Shown piece after piece: positions 28,672 through 37,599 of a stretch of DNA of 39,284 nt (positions within the stretch are counted from its first letter, which is position 1; each line of letters begins with the position of its first letter). The DNA is from an uncultured Altererythrobacter sp. GTDB taxonomy: Bacteria > Pseudomonadota > Alphaproteobacteria > Sphingomonadales > Sphingomonadaceae. The stretch spans positions 1 through 39,284 of the forward strand of contig CAJXLD010000002.1 in assembly GCA_913055595.1 (NCBI GenBank), read 5' to 3'. The translations under genes were made by a program, and so were the position numbers. The notes under the pieces are model-generated. The model was not told where the DNA came from. It did not search any database and saw nothing but the letters and a program-made list of their open reading frames with translations.

Positions 28672-28965
28672 ATGTCGAAGCTCAGCAAGCTGCGCAATCA
28701 AGCCAGCGACAGCCAAGACGGAAAATGTTGGTATTGTGGCTGCGCCATGTTGCCGGCCTCAGACAAGAGCCCATCTAGATGCACTGCGGAACACCTCCGT
28801 GCGCGATGCGATGGTGGCAAAGATACTCTCGAAAATGTCGTTGCTTCTTGTTGGCTCTGCAACAACCGGCGCCACCGAAGAAAAGTGCCACCGGCACCGG
28901 AAGACTACAAAAAGCTTGTGCGCGATCGGCTTTCCAAAGGGCGATGGATCCTTCCGCTTCGGTAG
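28672..28965 (+). CDS. HNH endonuclease family protein
   Basis: 'KCWYCGCAML...RCTAEHLRARCDGGKDTLENVVASCWLCNNRRH' (two CxxC-type pairs plus EH..N..H). Confidence 0.8.
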   Translation: MSKLSKLRNQASDSQDGKCWYCGCAMLPASDKSPSRCTAEHLRARCDGGKDTLENVVASCWLCNNRRHRRKVPPAPEDYKKLVRDRLSKGRWILPLR

Positions 28966-29030
28966 TGGAGCCCGGATTTGGGGGGATTTGATTTCCGTTA
29001 TTGGGAGATGGTGATCGGTGTTGCAACGAC

Positions 29031-29273
29031 CGAAAGGGGGCGCATTGCCGATTGCCAGCTGTTGCCCCCGTTGCCATTACAAGGTCGTCTTTGGTGAACA
29101 GAGTCTGCCGAGAAGTCTCAAGAAACGGGAAGGGGCCCGCCTAAGCGGACCCCATTGTCATCTTGACCATACACTAGAAGTGGAACGCTGCGCCAACCGT
29201 GGCGCGCGCGGCATTGAAAAATCTGGTGCCGCCAAAATTACCCTCGCCTGTCAGTTGTCCCCGGACCGTTACC
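29031..29273 (+). repeat. ~245-bp duplicated segment, copy 2 (includes 3' end of intact beta-barrel gene)
   Basis: Near-identical to 23280-23524. Confidence 0.9.
29132..29153 (-). terminator. hairpin downstream of the beta-barrel gene
   Basis: ggggcccgc-ctaa-gcggacccc stem-loop (one wobble on minus strand) just after stop. Confidence 0.55.
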
Positions 29274-29707
29274 TGGTCGGTGACGGCGAACTCAACACCA
29301 CCACCAAGTTGATAGAGGTTTACGCTGTTCCCGCCGCTGGTAAACGTGCCGACACCCGCAAGCGCATAAACCAGGACCGGATCTGTCACCAACCAGCCTG
29401 CGCGCACATTTGCGAAGAGATCCACACCGTTTCCTGCGTTGTTCCAAGTGTAGTCGGCCGTAGCTTCGACACCGAGAAGCAGCGCGTCTGTCGGAAGGAA
29501 GTTGAAGCCCACGACACCGCCGATGGCGGCGAACGACGCCAGGCGGTACTGCTCTCCGCCACCGTGCAAACCGACATAGAGTCCGTTCCAATCAAATCCC
29601 GCTGCTTCGTAGATTGGCTCAGGCGTCACTGGGACATAGAGGTCAGCGGCGGTGGCTGCGGCGCAAGACAGCAATAGCGTTGCTACTACGGTGGCGGTGC
29701 GTATCAT
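29174..29707 (-). CDS. outer-membrane beta-barrel protein
   Basis: Signal peptide MIRTATVVATLLLSCAAATAADLY, 'FDWNGLYVGLHGGG', terminal '...RATVGAAFHF' with C-terminal Phe. Confidence 0.8.
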   Translation of the reverse strand: MIRTATVVATLLLSCAAATAADLYVPVTPEPIYEAAGFDWNGLYVGLHGGGEQYRLASFAAIGGVVGFNFLPTDALLLGVEATADYTWNNAGNGVDLFANVRAGWLVTDPVLVYALAGVGTFTSGGNSVNLYQLGGGVEFAVTDQVTVRGQLTGEGNFGGTRFFNAARATVGAAFHF

Positions 29708-29961
29708 GATATTCCTCGGCTCAGAATTTGATGGCGCCATAAAGAGATCATTAGCCTTAACGCGGAGTGAACTACTGGCTGAGTAGGTCGCAAAAATCGT
29801 GTAGCGACAATATTTTCGGCGTTTGGACGTGCCGACATTGGGAAATATCCCGATGTCTACGGCGACCTTTCCGGGGAGCTAATCCAAACCCGCCGGACAG
29901 CTGCCGACGTCGAATTTGCCGCTTGAAGTGCCAGACTCCGCTCCTGATATCTGAGGTGAGT

Positions 29962-30726
29962 ATGGAGGAACACGTATTGTCTGACCGGACCATATTGGCC
30001 ACCATCCTACACGACACCGAAGGAAGGCTGTCATTTCCCCTTCAGGACGCAGCGCCGACGCTTCGGAGATACTTCTCCGGCGTGGCGGTTAGCTTAACTG
30101 AGTCCACGGATCGTCAGGTCGCCGAAGTTCTTGAAGGCGAGCTTGGCGCTCTAGTTGCTTACCATCCTGTAGGTGAGGCTATTATCGGTCGTGCCCGTCG
30201 AGACGCAGTTCGCCTTGCACTCGATGCCGAAGGAGAGCGTGTGCTCTATTCGGACATCGATCATGTCCTGCGGTGGATCGACATGGATCCTGAGGAATTG
30301 GGGGCGTGTCTGGCGACACAACCAGCGACACAATTTCTGATTGTCGGTCGTACTGAGGAGGCCATGCAACGCATTCCACGGAGGCTGCGGGAAACCGAGG
30401 TCCCCGTCAACCAAGCCTACGAGTTGATGTCGGGGCGTCGCGCGGACCTGCTATTCGCTATCCGTCGAATGCATCGAGATGTGGCTGTAGAACTGGTCGA
30501 GAATAGCCGGGTCGATAGCATTGCCAATGACGTGGAATGGCCGTTGTTGGTCGAACGGCTAGGGTACTGCATCGGGTATTTCGAGGCGCATGGACTATCC
30601 TACCGCACCATCGATGAATATGGCTCGATGGCAGATAGCTATGACGATGACGCCCTGCAGTGGATACGACGGATCGAAATGGCCGGGGAGATGGCGCGTG
30701 CCATGCGAACATTCCTGACCAGTTGA
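29962..30726 (+). CDS. hypothetical protein
   Basis: Good SD (GAGGTGAG) before ATG at 29962; sequence 'LYSDIDHVLRWIDMDPEELGACL' but no family recognised. Confidence 0.6.
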   Translation: MEEHVLSDRTILATILHDTEGRLSFPLQDAAPTLRRYFSGVAVSLTESTDRQVAEVLEGELGALVAYHPVGEAIIGRARRDAVRLALDAEGERVLYSDIDHVLRWIDMDPEELGACLATQPATQFLIVGRTEEAMQRIPRRLRETEVPVNQAYELMSGRRADLLFAIRRMHRDVAVELVENSRVDSIANDVEWPLLVERLGYCIGYFEAHGLSYRTIDEYGSMADSYDDDALQWIRRIEMAGEMARAMRTFLTS

Positions 30727-30789
30727 TATCGTCTGATTGCGGGGCCGGCCGCCAAGTGCGGTAGGGCCGCTTCACACCCCGTACGCCCG

Positions 30790-30903
30790 TTCACCATGCT
30801 GGACATTATAGATGCAACATGCTGGTGCCAGGCCGTCCGGAACGCGGCAAGGATTTCGATATCATCCATGACGGGAGCGGCAGAAGACGACCCCATTGCG
30901 GTC
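30790..30903 (+). repeat. dispersed repeat family A, copy 1
   Basis: tcaccatgctggacattatagatgcaacatgctggtgccaggccgtccggaacgcggcaaggatttcgatatcatcc...accccattgcggtc. Confidence 0.75.
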
Positions 30904-30985
30904 AAACCGGGATACGAGGACTGTGTCCAAAACCTGCCAGGACGATGGCTCCGCCATGCCCTCGGCAAGATCATTTTGAATAAAT

Positions 30986-31264
30986 TTACACCAAAAGATC
31001 CAAAGCTACAATCGTAGCAAGTGATGATATGAAGCCAGAAGCGAGCAAAAACAGATCCAATTTCTGCTCCGGATCAAACAATGCTCGCCAGAATTTGGCT
31101 CTCTTTTCGACCCTCTGCCCCTTCGAAAACCTGCTTATCTCAATTGGGCTGTCAAATCCAACGCCCGACCGCTTGGCCACGCGATAGATTGCGGTAATAC
31201 TGACCGCCACGCCCAAAAAGAATACGAGAAACAATATTTCACTCAAAGTCGAGTTCTCCCTCAC
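30986..31264 (-). CDS. small membrane protein
   Basis: 92 aa with two hydrophobic segments (ILFLVFFLGVAVSITAIY; LFLLASGFISSLATIVALDLLV). Confidence 0.55.
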   Translation of the reverse strand: MRENSTLSEILFLVFFLGVAVSITAIYRVAKRSGVGFDSPIEISRFSKGQRVEKRAKFWRALFDPEQKLDLFLLASGFISSLATIVALDLLV

Positions 31265-31399
31265 GGCATGGGGTAGGCCCTGACGTTCTCAACATGTCTC
31301 GAACGAGGCGCATCGGCGATGGTCCGGTCTCGACCCCTTTGTGGTCACCAAGCCCACACGATGGGGCGACCAGAACCTGCCTTCTCCCTACCCACCGCG

Positions 31400-31426
31400 C
31401 GTCACCCTCGGGCTTGACCCGAGGGC
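31400..31426. repeat. 27-bp inverted repeat, left copy (itself a hairpin CCCTCGGG-CTTGA-CCCGAGGG)
   Basis: cgtcaccctcgggcttgacccgagggc, exact reverse complement of 31738-31764. Confidence 0.9.
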
Positions 31427-31429
31427 ACT

Positions 31430-31716
31430 TCACTTGACGATCTCGTCCCAGAGGTCACGCCAATCGGGGTTATCCCGCTCGATCAGTTCCTGTTTCCAGC
31501 GGCTGTACCAGCGCTTGAGCGACGTCTCACGCTGAATGGCCACGTGATATCACCGAACTGCTCGAAATAGACCAAGCGCTTGATGTTACGGGACTTGGTG
31601 TAGCCTGCGACCAGGCCTTCGCGATGTTCATAAACCCGGCGAACGAGATCATTGGTGACGCCAATGTAAGTGCGCCCCCGCCGCATATCGGCAAGAATGT
31701 AGACATAGCCGCCCAT
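31430..31716 (-). pseudogene. UPF0213-type GIY-YIG nuclease, frameshifted
   Basis: 'GGYVYILADMRRGRTYIGVTNDLVRRVYEHREG...YFEQFGDI' then in the +1 frame 'VAIQRETSLKRWYSRWKQELIERDNPDWRDLWDEIVK*'; frame breaks at 31544-31545 (one base short of GDIHVAIQRE). Confidence 0.8.
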
Positions 31717-31737
31717 TGGGACATCTTGAAGTGTAGC

Positions 31738-31764
31738 GCCCTCGGGTCAAGCCCGAGGGTGACG
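31738..31764. repeat. 27-bp inverted repeat, right copy
   Basis: gccctcgggtcaagcccgagggtgacg, exact reverse complement of 31400-31426. Confidence 0.9.
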
Positions 31765-32037
31765 GCCGGAGGATGGGGTGATATCAGGGAATACAGGGAG
31801 CGGCAGAAATCGATCCCAAATCAGGCATTGAATTGCAATACGCTCAATCCCCATAGTGGTCGTTGAGGCGGCCTCATCAATTTCCTGAAAGCGTTCTTTC
31901 GGCATTCTTGGAGAAGAGCAATTGTCGATTGCGCATTCAAGCTGCTAATCGCATCTAACTATAATTTGGCGGTCGACGCAATGAAGTAAATTACCGAAAC
32001 GCGACGTTGCCTTGGGAGATACCGGCAGGAAAGAACT

Positions 32038-32487
32038 TTGGTATATTTATGTATCGAAGATATGGAGGGAACGGTGTTATCTAGAATATTTGATTTGTCG
32101 CTATCGATTAGGCGTACATCAACATTTCTTGCGGCTTGTGCCGCAGTAACATTCAACTTATTCGGCAACGCCTATGGCCGCACGAACACAATTTCAGAGG
32201 ATTTCATACTTCATTGCGCATCGTTGTACATGATGATTTCGCAAGCGCAAGCGCTGGATCATCCGGACGTTGCTAAAAATTACGGTGAAAAGTACGACAT
32301 CCTTAGAAAGGAGATAGAGAGAAAATTCGAGAATTCAGAAGTAGGAATCGAGCAGGCGAGGGAAGAGATTCAGAAACAAATATATGAAATTTCCTTCGTC
32401 ATAACAAATACGCCTCCAATAATACCTACACTAATAGACAACTGTGACGACAGTACTGTATTAAAGGACATAATCGGATCCGAGTAA
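32038..32487 (+). CDS. small exported hypothetical protein (true start probably 32065-32074)
   Basis: Hydrophobic N-term 'TSTFLAACAAVTFNLFGNAYG', charged C-term; locally AT-rich; GGAGGGA SD before GTG at 32074. Confidence 0.5.
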   Translation: MVYLCIEDMEGTVLSRIFDLSLSIRRTSTFLAACAAVTFNLFGNAYGRTNTISEDFILHCASLYMMISQAQALDHPDVAKNYGEKYDILRKEIERKFENSEVGIEQAREEIQKQIYEISFVITNTPPIIPTLIDNCDDSTVLKDIIGSE

Positions 32488-32801
32488 ACTTTGTGCGTCA
32501 CTCGGCACAAGGATCGAAATCCTGCAAGATATTAGAGTTCCTTCAATTGATCATCGACATTTGAAGGGCAATCGCATGCACTTATGGATGGAGCAACTTC
32601 AGCCCGCTCGAATAGGTGTGCGGCCTTTTCAAGGTATAGAACATAAAAATATGTATTCTTCTCTACCGAACCGTCGGCGAGTACACTTCGACCATCAGAC
32701 TTAGGTGGTCTTTCTCACCCACCCTGCCGCACCGTGGATCGATTGCGCGTGTTTCAGTTTGTCGAAAACAAAGTCTGGAATCAACTAAACTTAGCGGGAA
32801 G

Positions 32802-32938
32802 CAGACTGTCCCCTACCCACCCCCTTTTCGACGTTGCCGGAACCTGAGCGGACCGACTGATCTCGGGATATCACCGAACCCGCACCAATGTCCGGAAAGG
32901 GGCGCAGTCTCCGTCAGTCAGCAGTCGACCCCATTTCG
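32802..32938 (+). repeat. dispersed repeat family B copy
   Basis: cgacgttgccggaacctgagcggaccgactgatctcggga...cgcaccaatgtccggaaaggggcgcagtc...tcgacccca. Confidence 0.7.
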
Positions 32939-33106
32939 GTCGTTTGGCGAGATTGGACTTACGCCGAAAAGTTGGCAGTAGCTTCGTCGCCTCCTAACCA
33001 GCTACCGGGTCGCTTGCCCGATCTCGTTACGTACTCAATACTGCCTCTAGACTGGCACCACCTGCGGGCTGTGAGGACTGGTCGCAAACTGGATGCGGGG
33101 GCGCAT

Positions 33107-34729
33107 TTGCCACTCTATATTCGGAAATCGGTTTCGGCTGGACCGTTCCGATTTAACTTCTCTAAGTCCGGGGTCGGCGTCTCTGTCGGCGTGAAAGGCC
33201 TTCGCATCGGAACTGGGCCCCGCGGGCATTACATTCATGCGGGGCAAGGTGGGCTCTACTACCGCGCGACCTTGGGGCGAGCCGGCCAGAGCCGGCGCCC
33301 GGCCGGACCTACGAGAGATGCTGTTGGTCCCAGCGCCCCGGTCAGCAAGGACGACGTCGTAATGATCGAAGTCGACTCCGGCGATGTCATGCATATGCGC
33401 GACGAGCCCTTTTCGGAAATGCTCGACGAGATCAACGCCAAGGCAAAACAGGTGCGCATGTCTGTCGCGCTGTTTTGGGTCACGTCTGCGATCGGCGTCA
33501 TCGCCATGCTGGCATTGGGCGGGCTTGGCATCCTGATATGGGCCGGCATTGCCGTGGCAGCGGTGATGGTCGGCAGATGGTTGGACTCGTATCGCAGAAC
33601 GACCGTCCTCTATTATGAATTGGAGGGCGATGCCGAGACTGCTTACTCGAGCCTTGCCGAGGGCTTCGACACCCTGAGCGCCTGTGCTGCCAAATGGCAC
33701 ATAGAAGCGGGCGGCGCAGTTCAGAACCTGACGACGTGGAAACGCAACGCCGGTGCCTCTCATCTCGTCCGACGGAAGCCGACCACCCTTGCCTACAAAC
33801 TTCCCAGTGTAATCAAAAGCAATCTGATCCCTCCCGCACTGCATGTCGGGAGGCAGATACTCTTCTTCATGCCGGACATCGTGCTTGTGCAGGACGGTAG
33901 TCGTGTAGGGGCAGTGAACTATGCCGACTTGAACCTGAGATGGCAGGATTCCCGGTTCATCGAGGCCGAGAGGGTGCCCAGCGACGCCAGTATCATTGGC
34001 CATACATGGCAACATCCGAATAAGAGCGGTGGGCCAGATCGACGCTTCAAGGACAATCGCCAGATCCCGATCTGCCTGTATGAGACCATGCACCTCACAA
34101 GCGCTACCGGTCTGAACGAGCTGGTGGAGTTCTCCAGGACCGGTGTAGTGGCCGGTTTCGAGCAGGGGCGGCGAATGCTTGCGGGCTTGCCACGGCAACG
34201 TTCGTCCGGATCGATTTCAGCGCCCGCGAACGATACCGTAGGGGTGCCGACCGTAGAAGCGACCAAGAAACGGGCCCCTCACACTGGAAGAGCTCTGGTT
34301 GCGATCGGCGTCGTAGCCTGCGCCGGCTTGCTTGCGAATGCGCTTCTATCCAGCAACGGTGGCTCAACTTCTGGCCCGCCGACGTCCGTTGCTATCGCAC
34401 CATCCGCTTCTCCCATGCCAGTTGAAACCGATCCGGCTCCCGACGCATCCCCTTCGCCGGTCTCTCCCCCTCCGATTGAAGCGGCCGCGAATGTAGAGAT
34501 ACCCGAGCCAGCTAGCCCTAGCGATGCTGACACTGCGCCCTACGCGCTGCGTTACACCACGACCGACGTTAATCTACGGACCGGGCCAGGCAGGCAGTTC
34601 GAGGTCGTAATGGTGGTGCCGGGCGGAACCGAGGTGCTGCTCGTAGAAGCCGGAGGCGGGTGGAGCCGCGTTCGAGTCGGCGAAGGTACGGTTGGCTGGA
34701 TGTCCAACTCCACTTTCGAGGCGCGATGA
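33107..34729 (+). CDS. DUF4236 N-terminus, TM segments and C-terminal bacterial SH3 domain
   Basis: 'LPLYIRKSVSAGPFRFNFSKSGVGVSVGVKGLRIGTGPRGHYIHAG' (DUF4236), C-term 'YTTTDVNLRTGPGRQFEVVMVVPGGTEVLLVEAGGGWSRVRVGEGTVGWM' (SH3); TTG start at 33107 because the ORF-track N-terminus lies in repeat sequence. Confidence 0.8.
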   Translation: MPLYIRKSVSAGPFRFNFSKSGVGVSVGVKGLRIGTGPRGHYIHAGQGGLYYRATLGRAGQSRRPAGPTRDAVGPSAPVSKDDVVMIEVDSGDVMHMRDEPFSEMLDEINAKAKQVRMSVALFWVTSAIGVIAMLALGGLGILIWAGIAVAAVMVGRWLDSYRRTTVLYYELEGDAETAYSSLAEGFDTLSACAAKWHIEAGGAVQNLTTWKRNAGASHLVRRKPTTLAYKLPSVIKSNLIPPALHVGRQILFFMPDIVLVQDGSRVGAVNYADLNLRWQDSRFIEAERVPSDASIIGHTWQHPNKSGGPDRRFKDNRQIPICLYETMHLTSATGLNELVEFSRTGVVAGFEQGRRMLAGLPRQRSSGSISAPANDTVGVPTVEATKKRAPHTGRALVAIGVVACAGLLANALLSSNGGSTSGPPTSVAIAPSASPMPVETDPAPDASPSPVSPPPIEAAANVEIPEPASPSDADTAPYALRYTTTDVNLRTGPGRQFEVVMVVPGGTEVLLVEAGGGWSRVRVGEGTVGWMSNSTFEAR

Positions 34730-34887
34730 CCTCTTGTCGTCGCTACCGTGGCAGGACGGTTCTTGGCTAGGGACGCTCCATAATACTGAGCGCTGTACCC
34801 GCATATTGGAGCGCCTCCTTCAGTGTCTGCTTCGACGTCATTTCAGCAAATGGCAGACAGTCCCCTTCCCACCCCCAAACGGTCCTT

Positions 34888-34960
34888 AGCCATGTTGGAC
34901 ATTTGTAGACACAACATCCTGGTGCGCGGGCCGTCCGGAGCGCGGCAAGGAAATCCATGC
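34888..34960 (+). repeat. dispersed repeat family A, copy 2
   Basis: agccatgttggacatttgtagacacaacatcctggtgcgcgggccgtccggagcgcggcaaggaaatccat. Confidence 0.75.
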
Positions 34961-34969
34961 CTGGGCGCC

Positions 34970-35392
34970 CTATTCCCGTTGGGAAGCGGCATTGGCTGGA
35001 GAGTTGGACACCGCTTCGAGGTGATGACCGTCAAGGTCGATTACGAATGCCGCGTAGTAGTTGGGACCATAATCCGGGCGATAGCCGGGGACGCCGTTGT
35101 CTGCCCCGCCATGGCGCATCGCCGCATTGTAGAATGCGTCAACCGCCTTCTGATTGGGTGCGGCGAAGGCAAGATGGAAACCCTCGCCGACTGCAACTGC
35201 GTTTGGCCGGAGCCTGAGCGCAAGCTTATCGCCGCCATTTGGCAAGCCGTAACCCACGGCCTGGTTAGGTTCCCCGGGTCGCAGATCGCTCCAGACACGG
35301 ACATAGCCGAGCGGCGCAAGAATCGCATCGTAGAGGCTCACGGCCCCTTCGATGTTAGTGACACCGAGAGAGACGTGATGAAGCATGTGCAT
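34970..35392 (-). CDS. VOC (glyoxalase/bleomycin-resistance fold) family protein
   Basis: 'MLHHVSLGVTNIEGAVSLYDAILAPLGY...HLAFAAPNQKAVDAFY...YAAFVIDLDGHHLEAV'. Confidence 0.9.
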   Translation of the reverse strand: MHMLHHVSLGVTNIEGAVSLYDAILAPLGYVRVWSDLRPGEPNQAVGYGLPNGGDKLALRLRPNAVAVGEGFHLAFAAPNQKAVDAFYNAAMRHGGADNGVPGYRPDYGPNYYAAFVIDLDGHHLEAVSNSPANAASQRE

Positions 35393-35446
35393 GGAGAGTC
35401 TCTCTACGGTACGAGGTCGATGAGGTGGTCCAGCGAGAGGCGATTG

Positions 35447-35983
35447 TCACAGTGAAGCAGCCCAAGCTGCAATGATCTTCGCCGCCTCAACCGCGCTCTT
35501 GGATGTCGTATCAAGTTCCAGCAGATGCGGTGCGTCAAAGCCGGCGAGTATCTTGCCCTCCAACTGGTTGCGTTGGGCCATGCCGGGGTCTCGTGGCTTT
35601 CTCTTGGCGCTGCGCTGGGGTGATTGAATGCGCCGAATGTTTTCGTCCAGGCCACAGTGCACGTGGACAACGAGGAATGGTGGCCTGGTATCGCCAAGCT
35701 TCACAATCCTCTTCCACTCCGCCCTCCCCCAATCACTGTCGCCGGCAATGACTGTGGTCAGGACGACGGGGACATTATCTGGCAGGCGAAGGATTAGCTT
35801 GTGTGCAATCGCCTCCACGTCCTCGACTGCTTCCATGAATTGAGGGGACTTAAACTCCGTGAGCGCAAATGCGATGTTGTAGACCGAATGGATGTCCAGC
35901 AGTCGACCGTCAACAAGGGCGGCGAGTTCGCCGCCGATGGTGAGTTTTCCCACGCCGGGGTAGCCATTCAGGACGATGATCAT
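35447..35983 (-). CDS. P-loop kinase/ATPase
   Basis: Walker A 'GYPGVGKLT' near N-terminus; kinase-like 'VHVHCGLDENIRRIQSPQR'. Confidence 0.75.
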   Translation of the reverse strand: MIIVLNGYPGVGKLTIGGELAALVDGRLLDIHSVYNIAFALTEFKSPQFMEAVEDVEAIAHKLILRLPDNVPVVLTTVIAGDSDWGRAEWKRIVKLGDTRPPFLVVHVHCGLDENIRRIQSPQRSAKRKPRDPGMAQRNQLEGKILAGFDAPHLLELDTTSKSAVEAAKIIAAWAASL

Positions 35984-36038
35984 GTTCCACCACTTGGTCT
36001 CGTTGGTTGATAGCTACGACGACGCCGGTTTCCGCCGA

Positions 36039-36848
36039 CTATGGGGAAGACGCGCTGACGATGCGATCTAGCGCGTCATGATGCTTCACCAGCCAACCCG
36101 CGCTGCGGGTGCGCCAAATCACGGCGTCGAGCAAAGCCGACGGATCGGTGGCTTGCAACGCGAGGTTGCTTGATATCTCGTTCGCAGCATTCAAGACGGC
36201 GAAGTCTCGAACAAGGCCCATGAACCCTATGCGGCGTGAAGCCGGTAGCTCGTAACCGTCGAGCAGCATTCTCACCTGTTTCCCCCGGGCCTCAACGCCA
36301 CCGAGCCCTAACTTTTCCGCAAGGTCATCGTCAAAGAGCAGCGCGTTGAGCCAGCAAGCCTGCGCCAGTTCTACCAGCGGATCCACCGGTCCGGCCTCTT
36401 CCCAATCGATCAGAGCCACTGGGACGCCTTGCCGGGCAATGATGTTCCATGCGCCGGTGTCGCAATGCCCGATGGTACTCGGGCACCCCATATCGCGGCC
36501 GAACCAGGGACGCCATGTCGCGTCAGCTTGGGGAAAAAACGACGCCGTTGCAGCGTGCAGCTTCTTGAGAATTGCGCCTAAAACGGGCAGAGCGTCGTCG
36601 CTCCAAGGGTAGGGATGGGGGCTTTCGCCCTCGACGAAAGTCAGCATCTCCCGACCTTGCTCATCGAAGCCATTGCCGATGGTTCGAGGAGCGTATTCGA
36701 ATCCCTCCGCCTCAAGATGGTGCAGCAGGGCCATCGTTGTCTGCGACCAGGGCGCCGCCTGCCGAAAGACAACGTTTCCCCGTTTGGTCACGGTAGACCT
36801 GCCGCCGACTAACGAAACTTCTGTCGTTGAATTATCTTGCTCAACCAT
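36039..36848 (-). CDS. aminoglycoside phosphotransferase (APH) family protein
   Basis: 'STIGHCDTGAWNIIARQGVPVALIDWEEAGPVDPLVELAQACW' (HCDxxxxN, IDWEEA). Confidence 0.9.
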   Translation of the reverse strand: MVEQDNSTTEVSLVGGRSTVTKRGNVVFRQAAPWSQTTMALLHHLEAEGFEYAPRTIGNGFDEQGREMLTFVEGESPHPYPWSDDALPVLGAILKKLHAATASFFPQADATWRPWFGRDMGCPSTIGHCDTGAWNIIARQGVPVALIDWEEAGPVDPLVELAQACWLNALLFDDDLAEKLGLGGVEARGKQVRMLLDGYELPASRRIGFMGLVRDFAVLNAANEISSNLALQATDPSALLDAVIWRTRSAGWLVKHHDALDRIVSASSP

Positions 36849-36985
36849 AGGGGTATTGTGAGGCAGTCGGCGCGCAAGACAAGACCCATCTATCCTCTTG
36901 TTGAGCGGGTCAGTACTTCGGCGAACCAGGGTTGAGGCGTCAGGGGGTGGGCTCTACCGTAGTCCAAACTTCTCGGAGACAGGCA

Positions 36986-37381
36986 ATGCATACCGGATCG
37001 TGCCTTTGCGGGGCTGTGTCCTTCAAAGTGCAGGGGAGTATCCCCAAGGCGTCGTCTTGCCACTGCACCAAATGCCGAAAGGCAACAGGGCACTACGAGG
37101 CTGGCGTGGACGTCAAGAAATCAGCCGTCACCATCAGCGGCGAAGCAAACCTGACGTGGTATTTCTCATCGGAGAATGTGCGCCGGGGCTTCTGTTCGAC
37201 CTGTGGGTCGCCGATGTTCTTCGATCCACCGGCAGCCGATTGGATCGGGCTGATGCTCGGCGCGTTTGATGGACCAACCGACACAAGGATCGCGGAACAC
37301 ATCTTCGTCGGCAGCAAGGGCGACTACTACGAGATTTGTGATGGTGCACCACAGTACAACACCGTACCTGGCCAACCGTAG
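36986..37381 (+). CDS. GFA (glutathione-dependent formaldehyde-activating enzyme-like) family protein
   Basis: 'GSCLCGAVSFKVQG...CHCTKCRKATG...FCSTCGSPMFF' zinc-binding motifs. Confidence 0.92.
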   Translation: MHTGSCLCGAVSFKVQGSIPKASSCHCTKCRKATGHYEAGVDVKKSAVTISGEANLTWYFSSENVRRGFCSTCGSPMFFDPPAADWIGLMLGAFDGPTDTRIAEHIFVGSKGDYYEICDGAPQYNTVPGQP

Positions 37382-37407
37382 GCGCCCAGCGCACGGACAT
37401 GCAGCGC

Positions 37408-37517
37408 CATGCGCCATTTGTATGCACAATATGCTGGTGCACGGGCCGTCCGGGGCGCGGAAAGGATTTCAATATCAATCCATCAGGCTAACGGCAGCTC
37501 CCGACCTCATTGCGGTC
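37408..37517 (+). repeat. dispersed repeat family A, copy 3
   Basis: catgcgccatttgtatgcacaatatgctggtgcacgggccgtccggggcgcggaaaggatttcaatatcaatcca... Confidence 0.8.
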
Positions 37518-37599
37518 CTTTGCGATTCGGTCTCGCGATGACAGTTTTGGCCCAAAGCGGTCTTCTATAGCTTCCCAAGCACGCCGTTCTATGCGCGTG

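Noticed and set aside
29018-29677. 219-aa plus-strand ORF
   Set aside because: Runs through the repeat and antisense to the beta-barrel gene with signal peptide and C-terminal Phe
33047-34198. 383-aa minus-strand ORF
   Set aside because: Antisense to the DUF4236-SH3 gene, no recognisable domain; shadow ORF of a GC-rich coding region
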